Source of the DNA: Neurospora intermedia
Taxonomy: Eukaryota; Ascomycota; Sordariomycetes; Sordariales; Sordariaceae
Assembly: GCA_037102815.1 (NCBI GenBank)
Contig: BTPP01000001.1
Location: 2,195,001 to 2,259,000 of the forward strand
Direction of reading: 5' to 3'
Length of the DNA stretch: 64,000 nucleotides
Position numbers and translations under genes: made by a program. The first letter of the stretch is position 1. Each line of letters opens with the position of its first letter. Of the stretch, positions 12,706 to 25,748 are shown piece after piece. The notes beneath the pieces are model-generated. The model saw only the letters and a program-made list of their open reading frames with translations, had not been told where the DNA came from and did no database searches.

Positions 12706-13246
12706 GACAAGAGGTTAGGATGATGCGATGACTGTGTTTCTGTTTGAGGAAGAACAAGAAATGGCCATCAAAGTAGATAAAGGAGGACATGGAGTGATGC
12801 TGGAGAGTGCTGGGATACCACAAGGTTTCGATATCACGATGAGCAAGCAAGGAGCGGGAATCCGTACCGTCTTGAGGCGGTTCGATGACGGCGACCCTCA
12901 ATGAGTTATGAGGCGTTAAGGGATTGGCAACTTTTGGTTCTAGATCTTCACTTCTTTCTGTATACTCTTGTTTTATATCATTATTGCAGTAATACAGACG
13001 TTACCAGTTACCTTAAAGCTGAAAGCAAATGCCAGTATACAGTTTAGGCCACAGTAAGTCCGTGTATTCCATTGTCAAAATGGCTATAACCCATTAATGA
13101 TGCCCTACCCTATCCTTCATAACCATGTTCAACCACAATACCTATCCCAGCCAACTTCCCAGAAACACACAGATAATGCTATCACGGTCATCTCATCGTT
13201 CCAGGTATATGTCTATACCTCCTCATCATCTTTCCCGAACCCAAAT
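12706..13246. other. Convergent 3' spacer Sfk1-like/GYP7
   Basis: The two genes end towards each other. The stretch is AT-richer than the coding regions on both sides and should contain both 3' untranslated regions. No gene is seen. Confidence 0.6.
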
Positions 13247-16178
13247 CTACGCACGCTCCCTAGTCGGATATCCAGCCCCCTCCCTCGCTGGAGCCCGTAT
13301 GATCTCCACCTCCCGACTCAACAGCTTCCTCAGCGCCGGCGTGACGATCTTTTTTACTATCTCTTTGTCTTCTTCCGCCGTAGCCGTAGCCGTAGTCTTG
13401 CCCTTGTTATCCTTGGTCGTAGCTGTTGAGGGGGAAGACGATGTCCTAGGCCCTGATTGAGGCCGAGGCGGCAACGGAGGACTGGATGATTTTGAACCCT
13501 CCGCATCTGCCAGAACGGCTGATACCGATGAGGACGAGGCTGTTGATAGCGGCCTCCTGGGACCAGGGAAGTGGTCCTTCCTGTCGATGGCTTCGACGAG
13601 ACGGCGGAAGCGCTGGAAGAGGGCTTCGGCGCGGATGAGGGTGGATTCTAGGTCTATTGTGGTGGACAGTTCGTTCACTATGTGTGTGGGGTATCGTGAT
13701 TAGCATACAGTACATAGTTCGGCTGGTGATGATAATGACGAGGAGGGAGATAGGGGAGATGTTCAAACTTACCATACTTCAACACCTCATCAAAGTGTTT
13801 CAAATGCGTCATGATCACATCACGATGTCTCTCCAGAATTGCCAGCGCAATGAACAAGTGGAACCCGCTGCTCAGGTAATCCGTCCACAACGCCTCCCAC
13901 AGGCGCAAAACGTCTGCCCACTCGAACTCACGCTTGTACCACACCAGCAGCATGCGGAAGAAGAAAAAGAAGTTCGTGCTGTCGGCTGACTCCAGATGGG
14001 CGTACAGTTTTGGATCCATGAAACGGACCAGGTTGTCCAGCGCCAGGAGCTGTGCCCGCATGCCGGACTGGTCGCGAAGGAAGTTGCGCTCCATCCGGTC
14101 CATGAAGTGCTGGAACGCCCAGAAGGCGAGGGCATCGTCTTGCAGGACGGCGTAGATGGGGGCTAGCAGGTCGGACATGCCTTGGACGTAGCCCAAGCCC
14201 TTATTGTACTCATTGTAGGTCAGAAGCATGTCCTTCAGCTGTTCCATGTGGACGTTGGTTCCTGTGGAGGCAAAGGGGGAGTCGGGGTCGGGGTGGGGGA
14301 TGTCTTCGCCGGCGAAAATTGGGACGTTTCGGTCTGTTCGATGAACATCCTTCTCTGTAAGTAATACTGTGTTAGGAATCTCTGATAGATATATGAAAAG
14401 AAAGATAATAAAAGCTGATGTGTTGGAAAGGAAGCCTTACCGATCCTGTTTCGCTGCTCTCTCCACCACTCACCCTCTTCGCCCTCACCACCCAAATCAA
14501 CCTGCCGCTCCCACCAGGCGCCCTTGAGCTTGATGTAAGCGTCTCTTAACGATGCCGCTTGTGCCTTGCGCTCGTCTGCCGTGCTGTACCAATCATACAC
14601 CCCAAGCAAGAACAGCCACGCCTCCTTCCTGACCCCATCCTCAGGATCAAGCCCGCCATGGAAGATCCTCTCCTTCACTTCATCAACGGTAACACTCAGC
14701 CTCCCTGACTCCTCATCAAAGAAGCCATTCCACTCCTTCAGCGTCAGCACCTTCCTCCTCTCCTCCAGACTCAAGCTATTCGCCCCATCCACCAGCTCAA
14801 ACTCGCCCACATCCGTATCCTCCAGCTCCATGACATCCCGCGCTGTCCATGTCCGCCTATTCCTGTCCCTATCGCTCTGCTCCGCTATACCCATCGCCCA
14901 CCTTGCCAGGTAAATCCTCGCACTGTCGAACTCGTCCTGCAACGTCTGTACCTCCGGGTTCCTCAGCAGCCTCCTCATTTGCGGCGGCACGCGCGGGTTG
15001 TCTAAAACATCGTTGGCCGCTTGGCGGGTAAACGTGGTCACCTTGCTGAACTTCTCCATCAGATTCCAGCCCGCTTCCTTGATCAGCTTGACGAACGGGT
15101 CCATGCCGGCGTCCTGGTCCTTAGCATTGGCACCGCCTGGCCCTCCACGCGAAGATCCCGCCTGTGCCGCCGTATTTGTTGTAGGCTTGCCCCCAAATGC
15201 GACACTATCCTCCTTTGACGGCTCGACAAGGTACATATTCGGCTCGGCCCCGCTCCGCTCAATCTGCACGTACCGCCTCAGCCACCGGAGCACTTCATCG
15301 CCGCCCCAGAACATCTGACCCGCTTCGCCGAAGGGGTCGAAAGTGTCGGCCGTCCGCTTCTTCTTCTGCAAAATGGTACTCTGGCACTCGCTGTCATGGA
15401 AAAAAAGGGCCGGGAAACTGTCGCCGCCTCGACTGTTGATGATGATGCTGCCCCACCACCATCCCACGCTCGGTGGGCGGATCAGCAGGCTGTAGATGGC
15501 GCTGACGGGGATGGCAAAGGCATAGGGCCCGACGGAGCCGCGGTGCGTAGTGACGGTTGGCGGAGGAGGGACGAGGTAGGATTGCTTTGGTGGCGAGTCG
15601 CCGTCACAGAGGTCGACTTTCACGTAGAGGTTGGCTGCTTCGCCAAGTTGAGATTCGGGGACCCAGGCGAGAAGGAGGTCCGAGGATGCCGGGGTGTTGC
15701 TCGGATCCCGCGAGGAGGAGGAGGAAGAGACGGGGCGGTCATCGCGGTGTTGGTTTCTTTGTTGGAGAAGCGCGATATAGCCGGGGATGTTATCTTTTGC
15801 GGATGGCGTCGGATGGATGTAGACCTGGGATTCGGTTAGCATTGCGGCGATGAAAAAAAGAATACCGGCCATTCATGCCTTGCTCTTGGTGTATAGGAGT
15901 TTCACCCCTCTCCCCATAGAGGTGTGAGTGATGGTGTTATAATCGCCTTCCTCGTCGTCGCTCATGGCATAGTAGCTCCCGGTGGGTGATGAAGGCTGTG
16001 GTCTCGAAGTCGGTACTGGAATCGGGTGCGTTAGTAATTCTGTTGCTGGCGCGGCTGTTGCAATGCTTCCTGTTGTCGTTGTGGTTGTACCTGCTGATGT
16101 TGATGTTGTTGTTGATGTTGAACTGTCCGTAACGGGTGGGGTTATACTCGACGTCATCTTCCTCTTGATCTGTGTCAT
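13247..16178 (-). CDS. gyp7: Gyp7-type Rab GTPase-activating protein (TBC domain)
   Basis: Speeds GTP hydrolysis by Ypt7/Rab7-type GTPases in vacuolar and late endosomal traffic. Four exons on the minus strand, 15879-16178, 14441-15824, 13773-14354 and 13247-13677, give 898 aa. The first intron (15825-15878, 54 nt) has a GC donor instead of GT; its removal gives GVKLLYTKSKVYIHPTPSAK, the family's hallmark N-terminal block. The other introns are 86 and 95 nt with GTAAGG and GTAAGT donors. The TBC domain spans about 440-760: the arginine finger is in IEKDVHR (Arg567) and the glutamine finger in YVQGM (Gln619), so both catalytic residues are present. The N-terminal 70 residues and C-terminal 130 residues are Ser/Thr/Pro-rich and probably disordered. 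Two in-frame ATGs (16178, 16157) are possible; I chose the first. Identification is firm. Confidence 0.93.
15825..15878 (-). other. GC-AG intron in GYP7
   Basis: Donor AAG|GCATGA, branch TGCTAACC and acceptor CCCAG. Without removal the reading frame meets a TGA two codons after the donor. The protein join is supported by the conserved KLLYTKSK-VYIHPTPSAK block. Confidence 0.85.
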
Positions 16179-17069
16179 GCTGTAGGACTAACAATAGAAA
16201 ACAGCCATCGACTATACACTGTGCCACAGAAAGTGAGCAGCGGCCTTGCAATAGCCGTCTTGTCGCAGATAATTGAATGGGATTAGCCGTTCGGAAAGTA
16301 TATAATTGTGCGCCACTCTTGAAATCAAGTAATTGGCACAAGGCAAGAAGTGGCAGGTGATGGAAGGGAGGGATGTGGTTGGTGTAAGGACTGGAAGTTT
16401 CTTAATAACCGACGGAACGACCGTTAGTGTCACAAGCTTTAATTATCACACGCTCAGTCCGTCTCCCGACTCGACGTATTTAAACTCTTTCTTCATCAAT
16501 TGCCAAAGCGCAATGCCCCGCGCTGAGCTGTTATGCGACCAAAGTCCTGTTGCATGTTAGCGCAGCCCGCCGTCCAACACGCTATCGTGAATTCTAGGTA
16601 GGTACTACTGTGTTGTCGCAAGTCAACGAGACAGTCGTCACAGGCCTCGTCATCCTATCAGATATTTACTGGGCAGTAGTGTAGTACTTCTAGCGCAGTC
16701 CAGACAAAAACCGCCACGACAGGGGGTCCCTGAATCCACGACGACCCGGCGGCACCTCCACCCCTGCTCCTTTCACCCCCCACTACCACCATCTTCAATA
16801 CCTAGTGTAGGTATGGCAGGACCCAACACCTACTAGTCTAGAAACTATTACGCGGCCTTTTGCCTCTTGAATATTTAATTGCTTCTTTGAAATATAGTAG
16901 GCGCGCAAAATATTCCGGTAGCGAAACCACCAAGCCGGACCCTCCTTCCGGACATACGCGGCTTGTATGCAGTCTTGCATGTGCGTATAAGCATAGTGTG
17001 CTTCACTTACACATCAAAACCAAAATGATCTCTCACAAGACGCGCTCTACCTTGGGAGGGTGGGCTCTT
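16179..17069. other. GYP7 promoter and MKT1 3' region
   Basis: The left part lies upstream of GYP7 and the right part beyond the MKT1 stop, so promoter and 3' untranslated sequence share this stretch. No ORF of interest is seen. Confidence 0.55.
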
Positions 17070-19505
17070 CTAGTTGCCACTCGCATCCTTCAGTATCCGC
17101 GGTGCCAGGTACTCTTTCGCCTTGCCCCAAGCCTTCAAATCGTTGGCCGAGATGCCCTGGCCGTCCAACGTCTGCAAACCGGCATACACGGCTTCGAAGA
17201 ATTCGCACGCAATCTCCAAGTCTTCGCTAAATGCCATAGAGTAAGGCACGAACGCATCGGGGAACGTTGCCAGCCTCTCGGCCTTCTCTTTCTCACTGTT
17301 CCAGTTGATCGTCTCGTCAAAGTACGTCTTGACGGCAATTCCGAGAGCGACATCGGGGTTGAAGAGGAAGGGAAGCCTAAATGTCCAAGTCAGCAATCAT
17401 CATCCAAGATTCGAGAGTAGCAGCAGGTGTAAATAGAGGGTCCAACTTACTGGTGGCTGAGCTCCCAGCTATCGTCCCTCTTCCGTTGTCCCTGACCGTA
17501 GAGGAAAAGAGAAGCCAAAATGGCCTCCATCAAAGCGCGTTCAGCACTCCTAACCTCGCCAGCTAAGGAGTGGAACGTCAACAGATTCTTACTCAAAGGA
17601 CCAGTGTATCCATTAGCTTGGTGTCGCAGCTTAAGAAGTGTCGCACAGCGGCTGATCAGCATCAGACTAGACTTGTCATCGTCATCGCCGTGCATAGGGA
17701 GACTCAGAGGTTCCACAACCTTGAGACTGCCGTTGAGAAGTCCAAATCTGACCATCTCCATGGCTACAAGCACCGATTCGTAGAGATAGGGAACCGTAGG
17801 AAACTTCTTCACCACTGGCTCCAGCGTGACCATGGCGCGGTCCAAAGCCTTGCCCCAATTAGTCAAGTTGTGCTGGTCGTCGATATAGCCGCGGACATGG
17901 AGGTACCTCCATAAACAAATCGACTTGATGATGCTCGCTGATTCAACATTCCTCGCCTTGTTCCTTTGCTCCGCGAAAGTAAGCTTGACAAAATCGGGCT
18001 TCGTCAAAGCATGCACTTCGGAAAAGATCGATCCATGCTCGAAGCCGGGGAAATGCTGCTTGATGTCCGCCTCCTTGATAACTGCCCACGTGGCCATCTG
18101 TACTCCGTAGTTGGTCTTGGTCCTAGCTTCATGACGATGGTCGAGCACAGTAGCGGAGTAGTTATCATCATACCAAACCTTCGCCTTGATATCCTTGTAC
18201 ACAATCCCACGGTGCAACCGAGCAAGCACCAAGCTAAGCGCAGTCTCCTCGAGAGGGACGAGTTGGCTCGAGACAAGCTTCTTGTATTCCTCGGTAGCGG
18301 AACCGTCCAGAGTCGGCAAAACGTATACTTGACTGTGCGTAATCCAGCTCAAGAGGCGAGGCCCGATCAGGCCAGTATTGAGATAGTGGAACATCTCCCA
18401 GGGAATTTGGAGGCCTAAATACTCGTGGTTGTCGTTTGTCAGGTGGTCCGCGTCATGAACCTTGACTTCGCCGCTCTCCGCAATATAAACAAAGTGCTTG
18501 ACAGCCATCCATGCCTTGCGGTACTTATCCAGCCAGGTAGGATCCTGGTTTTTGATCAAATCGTGAAAAGTGGTGCTGACCATTGTGACCGACTTGTCGG
18601 CTGTCCGAAGCATGTTGATGGCATCCACTATGTTGTAAGGCTGGCTCTTGACGAGGGTAGAATCCGTGAGCGGAGGAAACGGAGGAAGGGAGGGAGTGCC
18701 CGTCATGAGGAAGGCGTCAATGAAGTGTGGCTCGCTGACATTGAGCACCTTCATTACGTTCTTCTTAGAGATGGCTGCGCAGGTGTTGCTGGTCCAGTCG
18801 ATCGAGCGGATGACGCAGTCTTGAATAGGGTAGAGCATCAACTCCAACGGGCCCATGATGCCGCCGCATTGATCAGAATCGATCATGTCCAGGTATGCGA
18901 TCTGCGCAGCAGCATTGTAAGGCGCGACCAGAAAGTGAAGTTTCCGCAGTCTCAGCTCCTCTTGGAGCATGGGATATAAAGCCTGGATGTTGTAGAGACC
19001 TTGACCCGTAAGCTATTGTTGAACCATACAAGCCAAGGTATAGACGACTTACTCGCACACTCGCCAAAAGCGGCCACAGCTGCCTCGGCTTGCCCTTCGC
19101 TGTAGAGCTTCCACGCAACACCGGTTTGTTTCTGAATTTCCCGGCCCAGCTTCGTGGTGACCTCGTCCTGTCCGACCATAGGTTGGCCATCGAAAATGAA
19201 AAAAGGGGTTGTGCGGTTCTTGAGCCAGTTGTCCAATTCGACTTGTATGCGCGCCTGAATGCCGGTCAGGCCTCCGAGAGCGGTCAGCAGCGGTTCGTTA
19301 TAGTTTTCCGCTTGTTCGAGGAGCTGTCGGAGAAAGTATGACGCGTCGACGGCGATGGCGCATTCCTGGAGCTCGGATACGTTGTAGGATCTACCCCGTA
19401 GGCAGTTAGCGAGCGACTCTGAAGGTTCAATGATCAGCACTGGGAGCCAAGGTCAACTTACACTTCCTGGCCCTTGAACCAGGGATCTTCGAAGTTGACT
19501 GGCAT
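17070..19505 (-). CDS. mkt1: MKT1-like post-transcriptional regulator with XPG/PIN-like fold
   Basis: Yeast Mkt1 works with Pbp1 on mRNA stability and translation, for example of HO and of mitochondrial-protein mRNAs. Four exons on the minus strand, 19462-19505, 19053-19390, 17451-18999 and 17070-17376, with introns of 71, 53 and 74 nt, give 745 aa. The N-terminal XPG-like part keeps VDASYFL (Asp30) and FFIFDG (Asp82), but the stretch where FEN1-family nucleases carry their paired glutamates reads VAPYNAAAQ (152-160), so those catalytic residues are absent. The C-terminal half is the Mkt1-specific helical region; the last exon supplies the conserved end. The third exon begins at 18999 (AG acceptor) because only this choice keeps the frame into SLYNIQALYPML. 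The gene runs opposite to TeaR, with a 4.25 kb shared upstream region. Family call is good; loss of nuclease activity is inference from sequence. Confidence 0.88.
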
Positions 19506-22500
19506 GTTGTTAGTATTGGAAGAGATGAAGCAAGCGACAGCGCGAGCGAGTGGTGGGCTGTAGGTGGGTAGAAGGTGATGGCAAGGGCGGCGAGCGGTGT
19601 CTAGCTGGGTCAGGCGGTCCTGGTTCGTGCGGCCTCGAGGTGGAAGGGCGAGAAATGGTTCGGTGGAAAGCGGATGAGTGAGGTGAAATGTAGCTCGAGT
19701 TCCGTCCTGGAGGATTGCCAGCAAAATAGTAGTGAAGTGGCAGCACGAAGTCAAAGTATCGGGTGCGAGGAACCTCGAGGGACAAATGTCTGGCGTTGCT
19801 TCCACTTTGGATTCGGGCCCGCAATTGGCTAAGCTGTTCGTGGCAGCGGGGAGGTGGACCCAGCATCTATTCACAGGCGAGGAAGCATCGACCCTGTAGG
19901 GACAAGCAGAGTCGGCACTTTTACCTGGTGTCGCAGGCAGTCCCAGGGGTACCTCTGCTTGTAGGCAGCGGCAGGTGGTAGAGGTAGGTACCCGTCGCAT
20001 GCCCCTGTGTCATGGTGGTCGAGCATGGTTCCGTTCGTTGCTTTCGTGACCGAAATTCTAGAGGTACCATTTCCTTTTCATGGCCGCATTGCCCCCCCTC
20101 GACTTCGAGGTAAGGTAGAAGGGAAAAGGACAAAGCATTACAGGGAACATTGAAATCTGATGATGGAAGAATTGCAGGACTCACCTGGCATCTTGGAAAT
20201 GTTCCTTCTGGACGCCAATGAGGGATCCCACAATTGGTGATCTTCAAACGGCTAAAGTGAGGTGCAGTGACACGCAGGTAGGGTAGGTAGCTGTGAGCTG
20301 GAGGCTAGCTCCCTCCCTATGTGTGTAGAGGTACTATGCAGTATAGGCGGCACGGGACAGGGTTTGGTGGAGCTTGTCCTCGGGCAGCTCGCAGTCGGAG
20401 CTTGCAAGGAAGCGCAGTGAAAAGTTGAGGGCCAAGATGTGGGCTAGAATTGGGGAATCATGGAGGGGAGAACTTGGGGCAGAAAACAAGTGGAAATGTA
20501 CTGGCAGATCACCCAAAAGGGACGGATACTGTCAACGGTGATGGTGGGGGGGAAACTGAGAAGAGGAGGTATGCCGGTATGCCGTAGGTAGCCCGAGTGC
20601 GTGGAGGGTCTAGTCAGATCATGGGTACTTGGCAGCTTATCAGCCAGGGTTGGGGTTATAGCTTACGATGGAAAGAACGGTCTCGACGCCGTGGACCTTC
20701 CCTTGTACTTTGTAGATGACCGTGCCTTTGGGTTCGGTCGGTTCGTCCCACACTAGGCAGGATCCAGGTGAGAGATCTAGCAACTGAACAAAGTAGACGG
20801 ATCAATACCTTCCACTTTGTGGGTAGAGGTACCTACGACTAGGTATCCATGATATGCAATATACGTCAGTTGCAGTGAAGGAGCGGATAAAACTTGGCGT
20901 CCAGGTTCTTCGATCGCTGCCACAGGGGCAGTTGCCCGACCTCTCACCAATCCCAAAACTTTGAATCGCTTGAACCAAGAACGTCCCTCCCCTCGCCAAA
21001 GTCGGTTGAGGGACACATAAGGTGAATAACGAAAAGTGGTGAAGACATTCATCTTGCGCCAATTTTTTGTTCTTTACAGATCATGGCCGATGAGGCGAAG
21101 CGGTCGCCTCAGATTGAGGCTGGAGGACTTCGAACTTGATCCCACGAACCTTCATGTCAAGAAGCAGCGGAGCACAGGCAGACGGGATCACCCGAATTCC
21201 AGAACTCTTGGACCGCTTAGGTGTTAATGCCGCAACAGGGATTTGTTTGACCGAGTTGGAGAAGTGTTAGCAAACCTTGCTTGCCATCATGATACGCTAC
21301 AGCTCGGCCGCTCAACGCAAAATAGCCTACGCTAGGCGTTATGACTGAGTACACCTCACGTCGGCTTTCCTGTGCTTGCTTTAACGTCGAGGTACAGTAA
21401 CGTGTCCTGGCAATGTAGGCACTCACAGTTTCATGTTCCTTGCAGAGGTTGCCGTTTCGGCGTGCGTTGGCTCGAGGACCTTGCAGGGAGTAGAGGTAGG
21501 CGACTGCGAGTCCTGGCCAGTTGGCCGTTCCGGTCATGATGCCGGACAGGAGTGCCTACCCGGCCGTCAGTTCAGTTCAATGCGCTGGGCGGCAGGAGTC
21601 ATGGTAGTGGTAAACAAAGAAGTCGTCGTGCCCGGATAAGCAACAAGTCACTTTGATCATTGCAAATCAGCCATGACCGAGCGGGTAGCTCCGCCGATTC
21701 GATCTTCGACCCGTGCCGTTTCGGCCGAGCGGTAAGTACATACGTCTAAACGTTCCATGCAAGACGCGGCGGACGGTACAGTATCTCTACAGTACCTCTA
21801 CATATACTGCAACGGAGGGGCCCGCAATCGCACCGGCCCGGGGCTCTTTCCGGTACTCGGTCACGGGTGAGTATTTCGGGTTGTTCGCGCATAGCGGTCG
21901 CCCTGATAGTGCACTAACAGCTTGTAGCCAGCATTGAGAGGGAGCTGGCCCAATCCCATACTTTGCAATGCACTTGGCCACCAAATGGAGGATGATGGCG
22001 TAGCAATGACACTCGTCTGCCAATCAGATGGCCATCGCATAGCACTAATTTCAACGGGGTAGCATCCGCCTGGCTGGAAGTTTCCAGTTGGCGACCTTGG
22101 TGGTTCTGCGGGTTTTAGCTCACCACTGGATGGCAACTTGTAATTATCACGGACGCAATGGAAGCCTCACCCTGGTCTCAGGCTTTTGTTCTGGCGCAAA
22201 CTAGTGAAAGCTCGTCACGCTTTCAGATTGTGCCTCAAGGGGGAAGACCTTGAAATAAATTGGAGCGACACGGGAAGAATCTGGACGGACATGATATGGA
22301 AGACAGGAGATGGGCGCAGTACACTAGCTAACGAAAGATGATCTGTGGACATGCATCTCATCTTGCCCGAAAGGCAACGGAGCAGGGCTGGGTGAATTGT
22401 CCGCTCGGGATCAGCGTTTGTTCTTCGACTCGCTTCTCATCGTGGATCCCGACAGGCAGGTGGGCAGGCATTCCAATTAAACATTTGACGCAGACTTATA

Positions 22501-23759
22501 TTCCCAGTTTCCAGCACATGTACATAGTGTACACACGAGATAAGTATCCCACGCGACTGTAGTTGCCAGTGATGGCCATCAAGACTCAAGAGTGGCGATA
22601 GGATCACAGTCTCGACGGTTCTTTCGAACAACCAAGCACTTGTCGAGCTGTAGCCCCATTTTTTTCTCTTACCACTATATTACCCCGTACTTTTTAGGTC
22701 AGAAAAATTGCATGAATTCCACTTCTCACGGCATCCACCGATGACATCCACTCCGCACCGACAGGAACCGCGAGAGGAAACAAATGAACTGTATGGACCA
22801 AACGGACGGGTAACCACGTTTTCCCTGGTGGTTGAAAACGAAACCGCCAAAACATCCAACACCGACCGCATAGGTCCGTCGAGCTGAAAGCTGCGGTGCC
22901 TGCATAGACCCATAATTCTATGTACTGCGTATTCAGTTGCAGACCTCATTCACCCCGAAAAAGGACCCTTGATACATGGTCTCACATTGCGCTGGACGCT
23001 CACTTGTCAACCCCTTGCACCGCCTTTGCACCGCTTGCTGCTGCTGGAGCCATCCCGACTTGTTGCCAGGCAAGCCAAGCACTCCAAGGTGCACGAGAGG
23101 CTCCAGGACCGGGCCATTCAAAAGGAGGCAAAAAGATCCACGATCCCATGGTGCCATCCACCCAAGCACACTATCCAATCCGTACAATCCACCCACTGAC
23201 CGCCGTCGAGCGACAAGTCGACGAGATCACCAACCTGCGACAAAAGGCCAACGAAGACGCGCACTAATCGAACATCGCCGTCGCAAGTATAACCCATTAC
23301 CCAGTAGGAACTGGCAATTGTAGCTGGAATTGCGGTTGGCGCCACCCGATCAACCCGGTCCAGGGATTGGAGTGCAGTTGTTTTTTTTTGCTGCTCGTCA
23401 AACATCGCTTGCCCCGTTTTATCGTCGATGCCGATTCCGAATTGAGACTCCCCTCCGCCCCCGTCGGTTGCTGCCCCCGTCGCTGCCCCCGTTGCTGCCA
23501 CCGACCCTCGTCGCCTTTAGAACACCAGCCTCCCGCAAGTCCTCCTGACCCCGTCTCTCCATCCTCCCACGCCAGCCAGCAAGTTCTGTCTCCGTTCATA
23601 CATTATTCTTCACTTACAAACTTCGATCCACTCGGTCGTCTTCCCGACGTCAAATTCTGCAATACAATAAACCTACCTACATACATAGCCTTCGCCCGCC
23701 TTAACTCCAACCGGGAGAGCGGCCGCGGCGTCTGTATGCGCTGCAGATGATATATTCGC
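19506..23759. other. Large divergent spacer between MKT1 and TeaR
   Basis: This 4.25 kb has only short, overlapping open frames that I cannot support as genes. It includes the upstream regions of two divergent genes. The part from about 23,500 to the TeaR start is C/T-rich and likely leader. Six copies of the word TAGAGGTA (either strand) lie between 19,979 and 21,800. A long non-coding RNA or unrecognised small gene cannot be excluded. Confidence 0.5.
19950..19986. repeat. Short inverted repeat TACCTCT/AGAGGTA
   Basis: TACCTCT at 19950-19956 pairs with AGAGGTA at 19980-19986, and GGTACC occurs beside both arms (19948-19953, 19987-19992). It lies about 450 bp upstream of the MKT1 start. No function is known to me. 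Confidence 0.6.
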
Positions 23760-25748
23760 ATGATGGCTACTGTTTCCCGGACTGCAACTGCCTTAGCGAC
23801 GCCGCCAGCCACATCTCACGGCAACAAGTTCACGTGGGACAGCGCGTCGGTGCCCGTCCATTCGGAGGTGAGTCCTTGAGTCCATCATGATGTCCTGGTA
23901 ATTCGGGAGATTACACGCAATATCCCCTGTTCCCCGCATCTCGTTTTACAAATTCTTATTCCTTATTAACTCCCTGCCCCGGAAACACCATGTGCCTGAG
24001 GCCTTCGTCGTGCTCCTGAGCATCGAGGCTGCCTGCGTGCATCTCGCCCATCTATCCGTTCTTTCCTTCTACCTATCCTCGTGCCCACCCTGCCCTGCCC
24101 TGGTGCCTGCTTAGGTTGGCTCCAAGGAGGCATCCACTCACGCGCCAGTGCCGATTGCCATCGCCATCGCCGTTTCCATCGCATTTCATCCTCCATTTTC
24201 TTCCACTGACATTCTCTTTTTTCCTCCTTCCTCTTCTAGAAGCCTGTCAATCCCAAGAGATCTTCCATCAACAATGAGAACGGCTACCCCTTTGGCCGCC
24301 CTGTCCTAGCTTCTCAAAAGAGGAATTCGACTCTGCTTGCCACCCACAACACACCACCCATGGACCAGCTCACACACGACCACTATACCGGGGATGTCGC
24401 CGACGATGCCAGGTTTACTCGAAGCGCCAGGGACGGCGGGAGTCCCGCCGACAGTTTGTTCGACCCGGAAACCGACGAGAGCAAATGGATTCACCGCGAC
24501 AAGCTCGCCCAGATTGAGAACGAGGAACTACAGGCTGCGGGTTTCGTCTTGCCGGTAGCGAGAGACAACAGGGCACGGTCGAAAAGCGGAAACCGTTTGA
24601 AGAGGGATCAAAGCCAGGATAAGCTTAGCGGTCAGGCTAGATCCATTGGCGGCGGTGAGCACGTCGGCTCGAGGTCTAGAAAGAACTCGTCGGCCACGCA
24701 GGACTGGGACAAGCGCGCCGATGATGGTGCTGAGCACGCTGATTCTACGTCGAACCCCGGCGCTAAAGTAACATCCCGGATACCTGTGCCGAGAACCAAG
24801 GCTTACCCAACAACGCCAACTGATGAGAAGGCGGCTGCCTTCGGGCGGAAACGCGATAGCAGTCCTGAGGAGGATAAGGAAAAGATAGCCTATCCGAAAC
24901 CACGAGGACGCAGCGGCAGTACAGGGAACGCCCTTACCAAAGCGGCCAATGGATCCGACGCTCGGCCTGTAGCTAAGCGGGCCGACACCTCCCCCATGAA
25001 GAGCAAGCCGGCTGCGGGAGCCAAGAAGGTTTCCGGCAAGGCTGCGACTGCCACAACAACGCGACCGCGAACACGAGGTGCATCCGCCAAGGATTCAACA
25101 GGTGCTCGGCCAACGACGCGTTCTGGTGACCGAGAGCTCTCGCCCACAACGCACAAGCCGATGGAAGGCGAACCACCCTGGATGGTTTCGGCATTCCGCC
25201 CCGACCCCCGTCTACCACCAGAGCAACAACTGCTACCAACGGTGGCCAAGCGGTTACAACAGGAGAAGTGGGAGCGGGAGGGCAAGGTTGGCAACGTCTA
25301 CGACAAGGAGTTTAGGCCACTCACAGACGAAGGCTTCCTCGAGCCACCCGAGCATCCTATCGTTGCGCCTGAACATGAACCGGCGGAGAACGAGATCGAG
25401 ATCGAGAATGAGAACGAGAAAGAGGAAGAACAGGAGAAGGAAAACGAAAAGGAACAGCCGCAGGCAGACTGGCCTTTAAAACCCGCCGAGCCTCAATGTC
25501 CTCAAAGTCCACCTCCTCCGAGTCTCCACAGCCTTCAGAGCCCCCGGAGCCCAGCTCCCGTTGGACGGACCAACTCATACTCGACAATGCCCAAGATTGC
25601 GGACAAGCCGGTTCTGACCAAGTCCCCCAGCCCGAAGAACCCCCCACAGCGTCCTCACCCATCAGAGGTGATCAGGGTACCAGAGCCTCCCGAGGATCCG
25701 CCTCAGAAGAAGGAGAAGGGAGGATGCGGTTGCTGTATAGTTATGTGA
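23760..25748 (+). CDS. teaR: TeaR-like prenylated cell-end marker receptor
   Basis: Two exons, 23760-23867 and 24240-25748, give 538 aa. The 372-nt intron is the longest in the window. The first exon (36 codons) ends with KFTWDSASVPVHSE and the second opens with KPVNPKRSS, a conserved head in filamentous fungi. The middle (about 130-400) is Ser/Thr/Lys/Pro-rich and looks disordered; a short conserved block lies around WMVSAFRPDPRLPPEQQLLP. An acidic Glu/Asn run follows. The protein ends GCGCCIVM: CIVM is a CaaX box and the nearby cysteines could be palmitoylated. In Aspergillus, TeaR is the prenylated membrane receptor that holds TeaA, delivered on microtubule plus ends, at hyphal tips. Two ATGs lie in tandem at 23760 and 23763. 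The identification rests on overall architecture, the head and the C terminus; another CaaX-tailed disordered protein remains possible. Confidence 0.8.
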
